From the NCBI GenBank assembly GCA_902778895.1, contig CACYZF010000014.1, forward strand, positions 1 to 50,506: 50,506 nt of DNA, written 5' to 3'. Position 1 is the stretch's first letter. Each line of letters opens with the position of its first letter. The notes under the pieces are model-generated. The model made no database searches. It saw nothing but the letters and a program-made list of their open reading frames with translations, and had not been told where the DNA came from. Below, in pieces: positions 35,302 to 44,202 of the stretch. The stretch comes from an uncultured bacterium. GTDB lineage: Bacteria > Verrucomicrobiota > Lentisphaeria > Victivallales > UBA1829. The position numbers were made by a program, and so were the translations under genes.

Positions 35302-35625
35302 TTTCTTCCTCTAACTGTTCTCGTCGTATCGTTTTAGGTTGTTTTTTTCAGAACTTGTTGACAATGCCCGCTGCGGCCCTTGAAAAAGCCGTCCGGAGAC
35401 TGTCCGGACAAAACGGCACAACGGTCCGCAAATCACGGGCGCAAAAGGGTTTCCGCGGGAAAATCCGCAGTAGCTCTTTCAGCTCGTTTTGAGCACAAAC
35501 GCTGTATCGTTCCGATGTTTCGGGACCCCATGCATGACTTTTTAAAAAATCAAGCTGTTTTCCCAAAAATTCCACACTTTTTTTGAAGGCCGGAAAACCC
35601 TGCGAAAATCAACGACATACAGCAC

Positions 35626-35665
35626 TCTTGACAAGTTGTTGACAAGTTATTGACAATCGTTGTCA
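35626..35665. repeat. 11-bp-phased TTGACAA array with terminal palindrome
   Basis: TTGACAA occurs at 35628-35634, 35639-35645 and 35650-35656, exactly 11 bases apart, and the last copy forms the palindrome TGACAA-TCG-TTGTCA (35651-35665). Read on the minus strand the units are TTGTCAAGA, TTGTCAACA and TTGTCAATA, two or three changes from the DnaA box. The same TTGTCAACA recurs at 35356-35364. Confidence 0.75.
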
Positions 35666-35906
35666 TCATCCGGCATCCAAAACGCGGCGCGGACATCCTT
35701 CCCGGACCGGAAACCGGGCAGCCAAACCACGCAAAACAGCCGGAGCGGCATCGGGGGGATGCGCACGCCGGAGCGATGCAGGGGGAAGGCCGGACGAATC
35801 GCCGGAATCGCGAAGAACGCTATCTTTAATTTGCACCATTTTTCCGATTTAGCAAGTCGAAAACGAAGGATTTTTCGGACTTTTGCCGTATCCTGTTGAT
35901 TTCATG

Positions 35907-35936
35907 TTGAAAAAAAATATTTCGGGTGCATATTAT
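35907..35936 (+). promoter_or_regulatory. promoter of the nagA-like operon
   Basis: TTGAAA (35907-35912) and TATTAT (35931-35936), 18 bases apart; start expected near 35943, about 24 bases before the ATG. Confidence 0.6.
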
Positions 35937-35966
35937 GATATCACTTTTTTTTGGAGCGTATTATTT

Positions 35967-37136
35967 ATGGAAAAAAAACGTCGCATTCTGTTCCTGCTGG
36001 ACCACTGCCTGACCCCGTACGAGCGAATCGAAAGCTGCGGCATCCTGTGCGAAAAGGACACTATCATCGCCATCGGAGGCGAAACGGCGTTCTCGCAGGA
36101 CGAGCCGGGACTTCAGGTCGTCAAGCTCAAAGACGCCTACGGCCTGCCCGGATTCATCGACACGCACATCCACGGCCTCGGAGCGGACGTGATGCCCGAG
36201 TTCAGCGGCGGGCAGGACCCGCTTCACGAAATGAGCCGGATCCTCGCCCGGCACGGCGTCACCACGTTCTTCCCCACGATCGTCTCGCTCCCGCGCGACA
36301 TCATGATCGAGCAGGTCGACGCCATGTGCAGCTCGATCCAGAGCGGCTACCAGTACGCCGAACCGCAGGCGCTCCACCTCGAAGGCCCGTTCATCAATCC
36401 GCAGAAACGCGGCGACCAGATCGCATCGAACATCTCGCCCGTCGACCTCGGATTCGCACGCGAGCTTTTCGAGGCGGGACGCGGCCGCATCAAGGTCATG
36501 ACGTTCGCGCCGGAGATGCCGAACGCGGTGAAGCTGGTCGAGCTCATGCTTGAGCACGGTGTGATCCCGTCCATGGGGCACAGCCTCGCGACCGAAACCG
36601 AGACGCTGGAGGCGATCGAGGCGGGCGCGCACCGCTGCACCTACATCTTCAACGCCATGCCCGCCCTCTACCACAGGTCGTCCTCGCTCACCGCGATCGC
36701 GCTCACCGACGACCGCGTGACCATCGAGATCATCGTCGACGGACTCCACCTGCACCCGACCATCGTGAACATGATCGTGCGTTGCAAGCCCGCCGACAAG
36801 ATCGTCGTCATCAGCAACGCCGTCGTGCTGGAGCACAACCGCGAGGTCGAGGAGCAGGCGGGAGTCGTCCGCCTGGGCGACGGCGTGATCTCCGGCTCCA
36901 CCATGACGCTCGACAACTCCTGGCTCCACCTCCTCAGCTACGGCAACATGGACGAATCGCTCGCGGCCGCCTGCGTCTCCACCAACCCGGCCAAGGACCT
37001 CGGCCTCATCACCCGCGGCGAGCTCCGCCCCGGCAAGCGCGCCGACATCACCATCCTCGACACAAAGACCAACCGCGTCCGCATGACCGTCTCTCGCGGC
37101 AACATCATCTACGACTCCGAAAATCCCGACCTCTGA
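35967..37136 (+). CDS. N-acetylglucosamine-6-phosphate deacetylase homologue with altered active site
   Basis: 389 residues from the ATG at 35967, with GGAG 10 bases upstream. The amidohydrolase fold and NagA landmarks are plain: PGFIDTHIHG, HLEGPFINPQKRG, FAPEM, MGHSLATETE, FNAMPAL, VDGLHLHP, SGSTMTLD and PAKDLGL. Two key positions differ from working NagA: the metal-ligand His of THLYNAM is Tyr226 (CTYIFNAM), and the catalytic Asp of VTDA is Asn284 (ISNAV). The REPGL loop is also changed. NagA removes acetate from GlcNAc-6-P, but this copy may be inactive or use another chemistry. It starts a five-gene plus-strand operon and is not next to the nagB gene at 47094, so a standard nagA may exist elsewhere. 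Confidence 0.8.
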   Translation: MEKKRRILFLLDHCLTPYERIESCGILCEKDTIIAIGGETAFSQDEPGLQVVKLKDAYGLPGFIDTHIHGLGADVMPEFSGGQDPLHEMSRILARHGVTTFFPTIVSLPRDIMIEQVDAMCSSIQSGYQYAEPQALHLEGPFINPQKRGDQIASNISPVDLGFARELFEAGRGRIKVMTFAPEMPNAVKLVELMLEHGVIPSMGHSLATETETLEAIEAGAHRCTYIFNAMPALYHRSSSLTAIALTDDRVTIEIIVDGLHLHPTIVNMIVRCKPADKIVVISNAVVLEHNREVEEQAGVVRLGDGVISGSTMTLDNSWLHLLSYGNMDESLAAACVSTNPAKDLGLITRGELRPGKRADITILDTKTNRVRMTVSRGNIIYDSENPDL

Positions 37137-37145
37137 TCCGAACCT

Positions 37146-38021
37146 ATGAACAAATCCGAAATCCTCCCCTATCTCCTCCTCGACACGGGCTCCTGCCGCA
37201 AACTCGAACAGGTCGGCCCGTACCGGATCATCCGCCCCGCGCTCAACGCCTTCTGGCGGCCCACCCTGTCCGAAAAGGAATGGAACTCCGCCGATGCGGT
37301 ATTCGAACGCCAGAGCACGGGCGGCGGCGTGTGGACGTGGAAACGCGGCCTGAAACAGCCCGACGAGGGAAAGTGGATCGTCCGCTGGGGCGAGGTCAAT
37401 TTCCTGGTCAAGCCGACCCATTTCGGACACCTCGGATTCTTCGCCGAGCAGATCGGAAACTGGGCGTGGCTCCGCGAATCCTCCGCGCTCCTGCCCGCGA
37501 ACTCCGACACGCTCAACCTCTTCGCCTACTCAGGCGGCGCGACGTTCGCCATGGCGCAGGGCGGCGCGAACGCCTGCCACTTGGATGCCTCACGCGGCAT
37601 CATCGACTGGGCGAACAAGAACCAGACGCTCAACAACGACCTCAAAGGCAAGATACGCTGGATCTGCGACGACGCCATGAAGTTCGTCGCGCGCGAACTG
37701 CGCCGCGGGCACAAATACCGCGGCATTGTGCTCGATCCGCCGTCGTTCGGACGCGGCGCGCAGGGACAGGTGTGGAAGATCGAATCCGACATCGCCGACC
37801 TGCTGGCGTCCGTCCGCGCCATCCTCGACACCTCGGGGCGCTTCTTCATCCTCCTCACCTGCCATTCGCCCGGGTTCTCCGCGTTCTCCCTCGGACGCAT
37901 GCTCGAACAGGCGTTCCCGGATTTCGCCGCGCAGGTCGAATCCGGCGAGATGCTCATCCCGGAGACTTCCGCGCCGGGCCGTGCGCTCCCCGCCGGACTG
38001 TACGCACGTCTCCGCAACTGA
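37146..38021 (+). CDS. class I SAM-dependent methyltransferase, RlmI/RlmK-related
   Basis: 291 residues. The SAM-binding motif NLFAYSGGATFAMAQGGA (about 124) and the catalytic-region motif IVLDPPSFGRG are those of the YcbY/RlmI group, which methylates cytosine C5 or guanine N7/N2 in 23S rRNA. There is no N-terminal PUA domain, unlike RlmI. It is followed 16 bases later by a second, PUA-containing member of the same group, so the two may be diverged paralogues. It starts 9 bases after the nagA-like stop. Target unknown. Confidence 0.82.
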   Translation: MNKSEILPYLLLDTGSCRKLEQVGPYRIIRPALNAFWRPTLSEKEWNSADAVFERQSTGGGVWTWKRGLKQPDEGKWIVRWGEVNFLVKPTHFGHLGFFAEQIGNWAWLRESSALLPANSDTLNLFAYSGGATFAMAQGGANACHLDASRGIIDWANKNQTLNNDLKGKIRWICDDAMKFVARELRRGHKYRGIVLDPPSFGRGAQGQVWKIESDIADLLASVRAILDTSGRFFILLTCHSPGFSAFSLGRMLEQAFPDFAAQVESGEMLIPETSAPGRALPAGLYARLRN

Positions 38022-38037
38022 TTATTCACTGCCCGCC

Positions 38038-39291
38038 ATGCTCATCCGTCCTCCAGAATCCCTTCCCAGCCAGGCCGTGCCGCGCCGCATCGCCGTCCGC
38101 GTGAAGCAGAAGGCCGTGCCCGCGATCCGGTCGGGGCATCCGTGGCTGTTCGAGGATTCCGTGAAGAAAGCGCCGCCCGACGCCGCGCCCGGCGACGTGG
38201 CGATTCTGTACGATCCCGACGGGAAAAAGATCCTCGGAGCCGGGCTGTACGACCCGGATTCCCAGCTCCGCGTCCGCATTCTGCAGAAGGATCCCTCGCA
38301 GCTTCCGGTCGGGCCCGCGCTCTTCGCGAAGCTCGCCTCGGATGCCACCGCTATTCGCACGAATGCGATTCCTCCTGAAACAACTGCATACCGCCTCGCA
38401 AACGGCGAAAGCGACGGATTCCCCGGGCTTGTCGCCGACCGTTATGCCGACACGCTCGTCGTGAAGCTTTATTCCGAGGCGTTCGTGCCGTGGGCGGGCG
38501 ACATCGCCGACGCCTTTTTCGCGGCGAATCCCGGGCTCGTCCACTGCGTGATCCGGCTCTCACGCGCGCTGGAAGACAGCCCGTTCGTCCGGCGCGCCTT
38601 CCCGAAACCGGCGGTCGTCTTCACGGCAAAGCCGGAAGCGTTCAACAATCCGGTCCGTTTTCAGGAGAACGGCATTGTTTTCGAGGCGGACGTGATCCGC
38701 GGCCAGAAGACCGGATTCTTCCTTGACCAGCGCGACAACCGCGCCCGTGTCGGCACGATGTCCGCAGGACGCGACGTACTGAACGTCTTTTCATTCTCCG
38801 GCGGCTTCTCGCTGTATGCGGCCCGTGGCGGCGCTTCGAGCGTGTGCAGCCTCGACGCCGACAAACACGCCATCGCGGCGTGCTCGCGCCATTTCGAGCT
38901 GAACTCCGCACATCCGAACGTCCGCCGCTGCATGCATGAAGGCATCGTGGGCGACGCGTTCGAGGTCATGCACGACCTTGCAAAAGCGAAACGGCGTTTC
39001 GGGCTCGTGATCGTGGATCCGCCGTCCTTCGCGAAATCCGCCGCCGAACGCGACCGCGCGCTGCATTCCTACGCCCGCCTGGCCTCGCTCGCCGATTCCC
39101 TGCTCAAGCCCGGCGGCACGCTCGTCTTCGCATCGTGTTCCAGCCGCGTCTCCGCCGACGATCTTTTCCCGGTCGTCCTCGCGCACACGCACGTCCGCGA
39201 GCTCGCCCGGACCGGACACGCAGCCGATCATCCCGCGCTCTTCCCGGAATCGCACTACCTGAAATGCCTCTACGCGGAGAAACTGCCATGA
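38038..39291 (+). CDS. rlmI: 23S rRNA (cytosine-C5)-methyltransferase, RlmI-like
   Basis: 417 residues. The start at 38038 is the first Met of the conserved region; no clear ribosome site precedes it, so coupling to the gene before is likely. Domain order fits RlmI: an N-terminal PUA domain (about 15-90, AIRSGHPWLFEDSV), a middle domain with NGESDGFPGLVADRYAD, and a SAM domain with GFFLDQRDNRA, NVFSFSGGFSLYAARGGA and IVDPPSFAKS, plus SCSSRV with the catalytic Cys. RlmI makes m5C1962 in 23S rRNA. mutY starts inside its last codons (ATGA overlap). Confidence 0.9.
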   Translation: MLIRPPESLPSQAVPRRIAVRVKQKAVPAIRSGHPWLFEDSVKKAPPDAAPGDVAILYDPDGKKILGAGLYDPDSQLRVRILQKDPSQLPVGPALFAKLASDATAIRTNAIPPETTAYRLANGESDGFPGLVADRYADTLVVKLYSEAFVPWAGDIADAFFAANPGLVHCVIRLSRALEDSPFVRRAFPKPAVVFTAKPEAFNNPVRFQENGIVFEADVIRGQKTGFFLDQRDNRARVGTMSAGRDVLNVFSFSGGFSLYAARGGASSVCSLDADKHAIAACSRHFELNSAHPNVRRCMHEGIVGDAFEVMHDLAKAKRRFGLVIVDPPSFAKSAAERDRALHSYARLASLADSLLKPGGTLVFASCSSRVSADDLFPVVLAHTHVRELARTGHAADHPALFPESHYLKCLYAEKLP

Positions 39292-40361
39292 GCGAACATT
39301 TTCCCGCCGAACTCCTCGCGCAGCTGCCCGGCCTCCTCGTGCCGTGGTTCCTCCGCTCGAAACGCGACCTGGAATGGCGCAACGACCCGACGCCCTACCG
39401 CGTCTGGATCTCCGAGATCATGCTCCAGCAGACGCGCGTCGAGGCGGTCAAGCCGTATTACGACAGATTTCTCACCGAACTCCCGGACGTCGCCGCGCTC
39501 GCCGCGGTCGACGAAACACGCCTGCTCAAGCTCTGGGAGGGCCTCGGCTACTACCGGCGCGTCCGCAATCTTCAGGCCGCCGCGAAGAAGGTCTTGCACG
39601 ACTACGGCGGCGTCTTCCCGTCCGACTACGAAGGTGTGCGCAGCCTGCCCGGCATCGGCGACTACACCGCCGGGGCCATCCTCTCCATCGCGTTCGGGAA
39701 ACCGTTCCCCGCGGTCGACGGCAACGTCCTGCGCGTCTTGTCGCGCCTCGCCGCCAGCCGCGAGAGCACCGACTCGCCGAAGATACACAAGGAACTGACC
39801 GCCACGCTCGCCGCCGTGTATCCGGCGGGACAGTGCAGCGAGTTCACGCAGAGTCTAATGGAACTGGGCGCGACAGTCTGCCTGCCGAACGGCGCGCCGC
39901 TCTGCATGACATGTCCGCTCGCAGGCATTTGTCTTGCATCGCAAAATGGCCTCACGGACGAGATTCCGGTCCGCAGGACCAAGGCCGCGCGGCCCGTGAA
40001 GGAATTCGCGGTGGTCGTCCTGCGGGACGCGGCTGGACGCTTCGCCGTGCGCCGGAGGCCAGAAACGGTCCTTCTGGCGGGACTTTACGAGTTTCCCAAC
40101 CTGGAGGGACGTCCCGGCGAAACCGCGCTCAAAAAGGCGTTCCGTGCCATCAGGATCAGAGAAGCAGGCAAGGCAAAGCATGTCTTCACCCATGTGGAAT
40201 GGGACATGACGCTGTACCTCGCCGCAACTGATGATCCGCCCGACGGCTTCGAGTGGGTCAACCGCGATTCCCTGCATTCGGAAACCGCCATCCCGAGCGC
40301 GTTCAAGGCCGCGCTCAAACTCGCCCTCGATCCCGATTCCTTCCCCGGAGGCAAACCATGA
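39288..40361 (+). CDS. mutY: A/G-specific adenine DNA glycosylase
   Basis: 357 residues. It removes adenine mispaired with 8-oxoguanine. Visible: catalytic Glu43 in EIMLQQTRVEAV, the helix-hairpin-helix LPGIGDYTAGA (120-130), catalytic Asp144 in AVDGNVLRV, and the [4Fe-4S] cysteines 198, 206, 209 and 215. The first spacing is seven residues rather than the six of E. coli MutY. The C-terminal part is the NUDIX-like 8-oxoG-recognition domain (KEFAVVVLRD to HVEWDMTLYL). The ATG overlaps the RlmI-like stop by four bases; the next gene overlaps its stop in the same way. Confidence 0.95.
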   Translation: MSEHFPAELLAQLPGLLVPWFLRSKRDLEWRNDPTPYRVWISEIMLQQTRVEAVKPYYDRFLTELPDVAALAAVDETRLLKLWEGLGYYRRVRNLQAAAKKVLHDYGGVFPSDYEGVRSLPGIGDYTAGAILSIAFGKPFPAVDGNVLRVLSRLAASRESTDSPKIHKELTATLAAVYPAGQCSEFTQSLMELGATVCLPNGAPLCMTCPLAGICLASQNGLTDEIPVRRTKAARPVKEFAVVVLRDAAGRFAVRRRPETVLLAGLYEFPNLEGRPGETALKKAFRAIRIREAGKAKHVFTHVEWDMTLYLAATDDPPDGFEWVNRDSLHSETAIPSAFKAALKLALDPDSFPGGKP

Positions 40362-41476
40362 AATTCCTGCTCGCGATCTATAAATACAACCCGTTCGGCG
40401 GCCTCCAGCGCGATACGCTTCGCCTGATCCGGGAGCTCACCGGACGCGGACACGAGGTCGCCGTCTTCACGACCGCCTGGGACGGGCCGGAACCGCCCGC
40501 CGGGACGAAGCTCGAACTTATTCCCACCTCGAAACTTCGTTCCAACCACGCCAACATGGTGAAGTTCGCCGATGCGTTCCGCCGCCGCCTCGAACAGCAC
40601 GATTCCGACGTCTCCGTGGCGATGAGCCGTATCCCCGGCGCGGACTTCTATTTCGCCGCCGACGTCTGCATGAAGACCTACTGGTCGAACCTGCATTCGG
40701 CGTTCGCCCTGCGGTTCAATCCGCGATATGCCGCCTATCTGAAGCTGGAACAGGCCGTCGCCGCGCCGCCGTCCCGTACGCGAATCGCCTGCATCGCTCA
40801 GGCGCAGATGCGCGACTACGCCGCCGCGTACGGCACGGAGCAGGACCGGATGTTCCTACTGCCGCCGGGCATGGACCCGTCCTGCCGCCGTCCGCCGGAA
40901 CCGGAAGCCGGGGCCATCCGCGCCGGAATCCGCAAGGCGAACGGGGCAGCGCCCGGAGATACGGTCATTCTCCTCGTCTCGAACAGCATCTACAACAAGG
41001 GCACCGACCGCGCGGTTTCCGCCGTCGGCGCACTGCCGGACGAACGGAAGAAAAGCATCCGTCTCTGGCTGGTCGGCAAACTCCCCGAAAACGAGATGCG
41101 GAAAGCGCTCCATGACGCCGGGCTCGCCGGACAGGCCGTGCTGTTCGGGCAGACAGACGGCGTACGGGATTTCATGCTCGGCGCGGACCTCTTCCTGCAT
41201 CCCGCGCGCAACGAATCCGCCGGGTCCGCATTGATCGAGGCTTTGGCCGCCGGACTGCCCGTGCTCACGACGGACATCTGCGGATTCGCGCCGTTCGTGC
41301 AGAACGCCACGGGGACCGTGCCGGAAAGCCCGTTCAGCCAGGAAAAGCTGGTCAGGATGCTGTCGGATATGCTGCCGCGTCTGGACGAGTTGAAAAAACA
41401 GACGCTCGCCTACGCGAAAAAAGAGGATTTCTGTTCGCGCGCCCGCGTTTTCGCGGATATTCTGGAAAAAGGTTGA
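40358..41476 (+). CDS. GT4-family glycosyltransferase, WaaG-like
   Basis: 372 residues. The GT-B fold is shown by the N-terminal YKYNPFGGLQRDTLRLIREL segment (GG-Q-x-hxx as in WaaG/RfaG) and the C-terminal nucleotide-sugar site HPARNESAGSALIEALAAGLP, with the two Glu of the EX7E motif. WaaG adds the first glucose to the heptose of lipopolysaccharide core. The likeness is good, but donor and acceptor are not certain. It overlaps mutY by four bases (ATGA) and ends 6 bases from the convergent ABC exporter gene, itself of a kind that moves lipid-linked glycans, so both may serve the cell envelope. Confidence 0.83.
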   Translation: MKFLLAIYKYNPFGGLQRDTLRLIRELTGRGHEVAVFTTAWDGPEPPAGTKLELIPTSKLRSNHANMVKFADAFRRRLEQHDSDVSVAMSRIPGADFYFAADVCMKTYWSNLHSAFALRFNPRYAAYLKLEQAVAAPPSRTRIACIAQAQMRDYAAAYGTEQDRMFLLPPGMDPSCRRPPEPEAGAIRAGIRKANGAAPGDTVILLVSNSIYNKGTDRAVSAVGALPDERKKSIRLWLVGKLPENEMRKALHDAGLAGQAVLFGQTDGVRDFMLGADLFLHPARNESAGSALIEALAAGLPVLTTDICGFAPFVQNATGTVPESPFSQEKLVRMLSDMLPRLDELKKQTLAYAKKEDFCSRARVFADILEKG

Positions 41477-41482
41477 CCGCGA

Positions 41483-43183
41483 TCAAAGCTCAATGCGACG
41501 GTCGCAGTGTCGGATGCTTCCGGCACGGTGTGCGATCATCAGGATCGTGAGCTTGCCCTTCAGGGAATTCAGGGCGTCGATCAGAGCCGTTTCCGTGTCT
41601 TCGTCGAGCGCGCTCGTCGCTTCATCGAGGATCAGAAGTTCCGGTTCGGAGTACAGCGCACGGGCGATCGCGATGCGCTGCTTCTGCCCGCCGGAGATGC
41701 GCGCGCCGAACTCGCCCAGACGTGTGTTCAGCTTGTCGGGGAGGGATTCGACGAACTCCGCGATCTGCGCCAGTTCCAGCGCCTTTTTCACGCGGGCGTC
41801 GTCGATCCTGTCCGGTTCCACACCGAACGCCACATTCGCGCGGATCGTGTCGTCGAAGAGGCAGATGCTCTGCGGCACATAGCCGATCCTGCCGCGCCAC
41901 GAACGCAGATTGGTGCGGATGTCGGCGCAGTCGGCCGTCACGCACCCGGACTCCGGCTTCAGGAACCCCATGATGAGGTCGATCAAAGTCGATTTGCCGC
42001 TGCCGGTCGGACCGACGACCGCCACGCATTCCAGACGCTTCACGGACATGCCGAAATCCTCGAACACCGCCGGACGGTCCGGGGCGTAGCGGAACGTGAC
42101 GTGCTCCATGCGGAGCTCATGCTCGAAATGCACCTCCGGGGCATCCGGCGCGGGCAGGACCTTTTCCGCGGGGATCGTGTTCAGATCGCCGCTGAGGCGT
42201 TCGAACACATACAGCATCCCGCGCACCAGGATCAAGTTGTACTGCATGCGTGAGACCGACGGAATCAGGCGGAACATCGCCGCCAGGAAAAATGCCGCAT
42301 ACAGGATCAGGCGGGACGACGGCATGCCCATCCAGGTCAGGACGGCGACCAGCCCGCCCGCGGCCGCGACGACAAAGACTTCGAGGGAGAAACGGGGGAG
42401 CTGCCCCAGGTCATGGCGGATCTTGACCGCGTTCACGATGTTGAACTGCGCCTGCTCCAGGCGTTTGCCGAAATACGCCTCGGTCCCGGTCAGCTTCACC
42501 TCGCGGATCGCGGCGAAACTCTGGTTCATGGTCCGCGTCGACTCGCCGTTCGCCGCGAAGAGCTTTTTCGAGGTCGCGTCCAGCACGCGCTTGAAGAGCT
42601 TGTGGAAGACCAGCACCACCGTGCCGCAGATCAGGAACGAGATCAGCGCGATCTTCGGCACAAGCACGAAGATCACGGCCAGGATCGACAGGAAGACGAC
42701 CGATTCGGAGAGCACCACCAGGGACGGCATCAGCAGGATCTCCGCCACCTCGCGCATCTGCATGATGCGGCCGATCAGCTCCGATGCGCCGTGTTCCAGA
42801 TGAAATGTGTAGTCCGCGCGCATGTAGGTCCGGTAAAGCCGCCCCGCCAGATTTACGGAAAGGTCGCGGCAGAAACGGTTCTGGCATTTCGTCAGCACGA
42901 ATCCGAAGACGTTCTTGACGACAAAGAAAAGCGTGAGGACCGCGACGGATTGCAAAAGGAACGCCTCGCGGGAAGACGGCTTGACCAGATCATGGAAAGC
43001 ATGGAGCCAGCGGTTGGATTCCAGAAGCTCCGGCGCGGCGAGCGCAGACGCCACGGGCATCACCAGCGCGAGCGCGGCCAGCTCCAGCAGCGCCGACAGG
43101 ACCATCATCGCGACAAGCCCGGCCGCCGCGTACTTGTAGGCGGGCGGCAGGGTCTGCCGGATCTCGCGCAGGAACTTCAGCAT
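41483..43183 (-). CDS. ABC exporter (fused permease-ATPase), PglK/MsbA-like
   Basis: 566 residues. The N-terminal exporter-type membrane domain has helices near 18-48, 74-98, 150-195 and 265-310. The ATPase domain follows: Walker A GPTGSGKST (391-399), Q-loop VPQS, signature ISGGQKQRIAIARAL and Walker B LLILDEATSALDE. Exporters of this kind flip lipid-linked oligosaccharides (PglK) or lipid A (MsbA). The truncated-looking C-terminus (GSIRHCDRRIEL) still reaches the H-loop. It is the last gene of a minus-strand run, overlapping the AmaP-like gene by 7 bases. Substrate is inferred, not shown. Confidence 0.85.
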   Translation of the reverse strand: MLKFLREIRQTLPPAYKYAAAGLVAMMVLSALLELAALALVMPVASALAAPELLESNRWLHAFHDLVKPSSREAFLLQSVAVLTLFFVVKNVFGFVLTKCQNRFCRDLSVNLAGRLYRTYMRADYTFHLEHGASELIGRIMQMREVAEILLMPSLVVLSESVVFLSILAVIFVLVPKIALISFLICGTVVLVFHKLFKRVLDATSKKLFAANGESTRTMNQSFAAIREVKLTGTEAYFGKRLEQAQFNIVNAVKIRHDLGQLPRFSLEVFVVAAAGGLVAVLTWMGMPSSRLILYAAFFLAAMFRLIPSVSRMQYNLILVRGMLYVFERLSGDLNTIPAEKVLPAPDAPEVHFEHELRMEHVTFRYAPDRPAVFEDFGMSVKRLECVAVVGPTGSGKSTLIDLIMGFLKPESGCVTADCADIRTNLRSWRGRIGYVPQSICLFDDTIRANVAFGVEPDRIDDARVKKALELAQIAEFVESLPDKLNTRLGEFGARISGGQKQRIAIARALYSEPELLILDEATSALDEDTETALIDALNSLKGKLTILMIAHRAGSIRHCDRRIEL

Positions 43184-43719
43184 GACTTTCCGAGTTCGGA
43201 TTCGGACGAAATCTCCGCGGCGATCGCTTCGGTCGCTTCGGTATCCACGCCGGACGCCGGGATATCCGCGCCGGAACGCAGGATCTCAAGTCCGATCCGG
43301 GCGGGCTTCTCCATGCCGAAGGTTTCCGTCATCATACGGGCGACCGCGGCGCGGAACTGTGCGGACTGCTCCGAAACGGAAGCATCCGCATCCCCGCCGT
43401 TGAAATCCATCGCGACTTCCAGCTCGACCGCGGTCTGCTTTCCGTACAGGCCGACGCGCCGGATATCGAACGCGGGGAAATTCGCCGCAACCGAACGAAC
43501 CGCGCCCTGCACCGCCTTCGCATCGATGCGCAGGTCGCCGCCCTCGGACGGGATCACGATGCAGCGGAGCTTGCGGGAACGGAAGAGGAAGGCGAGCAGA
43601 AGGAATAATAGAATGAGGGCGAGCGCAGCGGCAAGTCCGGTCAGGACCCCGCAGGAAAAGGGCCTCTCCGCGATCAGGGAGCTGATTCTTTCCACGAACT
43701 GTCGAATCGACTGGAACAT
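43177..43719 (-). CDS. AmaP-like membrane anchor for Asp23 proteins
   Basis: 180 residues. One strong transmembrane helix (about 22-46, GVLTGLAAALALILLFLLLA) is followed by a cytoplasmic domain of alternating strands and helices that resembles the C-terminal part of AmaP, the alkaline-shock membrane anchor that recruits Asp23 in Gram-positive bacteria. Two Asp23 genes lie just upstream in the same operon, which is the main support; sequence likeness alone is modest. It overlaps the ABC exporter gene by 7 bases. AmaP usually has two membrane helices; only one is obvious here. Confidence 0.55.
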   Translation of the reverse strand: MFQSIRQFVERISSLIAERPFSCGVLTGLAAALALILLFLLLAFLFRSRKLRCIVIPSEGGDLRIDAKAVQGAVRSVAANFPAFDIRRVGLYGKQTAVELEVAMDFNGGDADASVSEQSAQFRAAVARMMTETFGMEKPARIGLEILRSGADIPASGVDTEATEAIAAEISSESELGKSC

Positions 43720-43764
43720 GCCGCATCCGCCTTTCCGGGAGGAACTATCCTCCCAAACAATGGG

Positions 43765-44190
43765 TTATTGAATGACTTCGCCCTCGACGACGTCATCGTC
43801 GTCCTGCGGTTCTTCCGGGGCGTCCTCGGTCTCGGTGATCACCACGTCGATGCTCTTCACCTTCATGCCGGTGAAATCGACGATCTGATCGTAGACCGCT
43901 TTCTGAACTGCGGCGGCGACTTTGGCGAAGTTGGCGCCGTATGCCGCGACAATGAGGATCTCCAAGCTGACTTCGCTGCCGGATTCGGTCACGACGATGG
44001 ACTTGTCGAAGCGGCGCTTGCTGCCGACGAGGTCCGCCAGGTCGGAAACGATGGAGGAACCGGAGAACCGGATGAAGCCGGGAATGCCTTCGACGGCTTT
44101 CCGGGCGAGGGAGATGATGACGCTTTCGTGAACCGTGAAGGTCGCGGGATCAGCCGCGGTCTCGGTCTTTTTGCTGGTATCTTTGGCCAT
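43765..44190 (-). CDS. Asp23/Gls24 family protein (second copy)
   Basis: 141 residues. TFTVHESVIISLARKAVEGI opens the Asp23 domain, with VSLEILIVAAYGANF in the middle and a typical VKSIDVVITE end, then an acidic tail (EEPQDDDD). It is paralogous to the gene 12 bases upstream. The family is known from Gram-positive bacteria: Asp23 sits under the membrane via AmaP, and YqhY is encoded with accBC in Bacillus and linked to control of acetyl-CoA carboxylase. The position after accB-accC fits the YqhY type. Confidence 0.88.
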   Translation of the reverse strand: MAKDTSKKTETAADPATFTVHESVIISLARKAVEGIPGFIRFSGSSIVSDLADLVGSKRRFDKSIVVTESGSEVSLEILIVAAYGANFAKVAAAVQKAVYDQIVDFTGMKVKSIDVVITETEDAPEEPQDDDDVVEGEVIQ

Positions 44191-44202
44191 GATGCTTCTC
44201 CT

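Larger units (their letters stand above)
35302..35966. other. intergenic region beside dnaA, candidate replication origin
   Basis: 665 bases without a gene between divergent dnaA and the nagA-like gene. Contents: a TGTTGACAA at 35356-35364; an AT-rich stretch about 35535-35586 with A and T runs; the phased array listed separately at 35626-35665; a GC-rich stretch 35690-35820; and the nagA-like promoter near 35907-35936. DnaA-box-like words beside an AT-rich block next to dnaA fit an origin. This is inference; no exact TTATCCACA box was found. Confidence 0.45.

Noticed and set aside
35628..35656. Three TTGACA words read as stacked -35 promoter elements
   Set aside because: No matching -10 lies 16-18 bases after any copy, and the exact 11-base phase fits protein-binding repeats better. 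The nagA-like gene has a clear promoter at 35907-35936.
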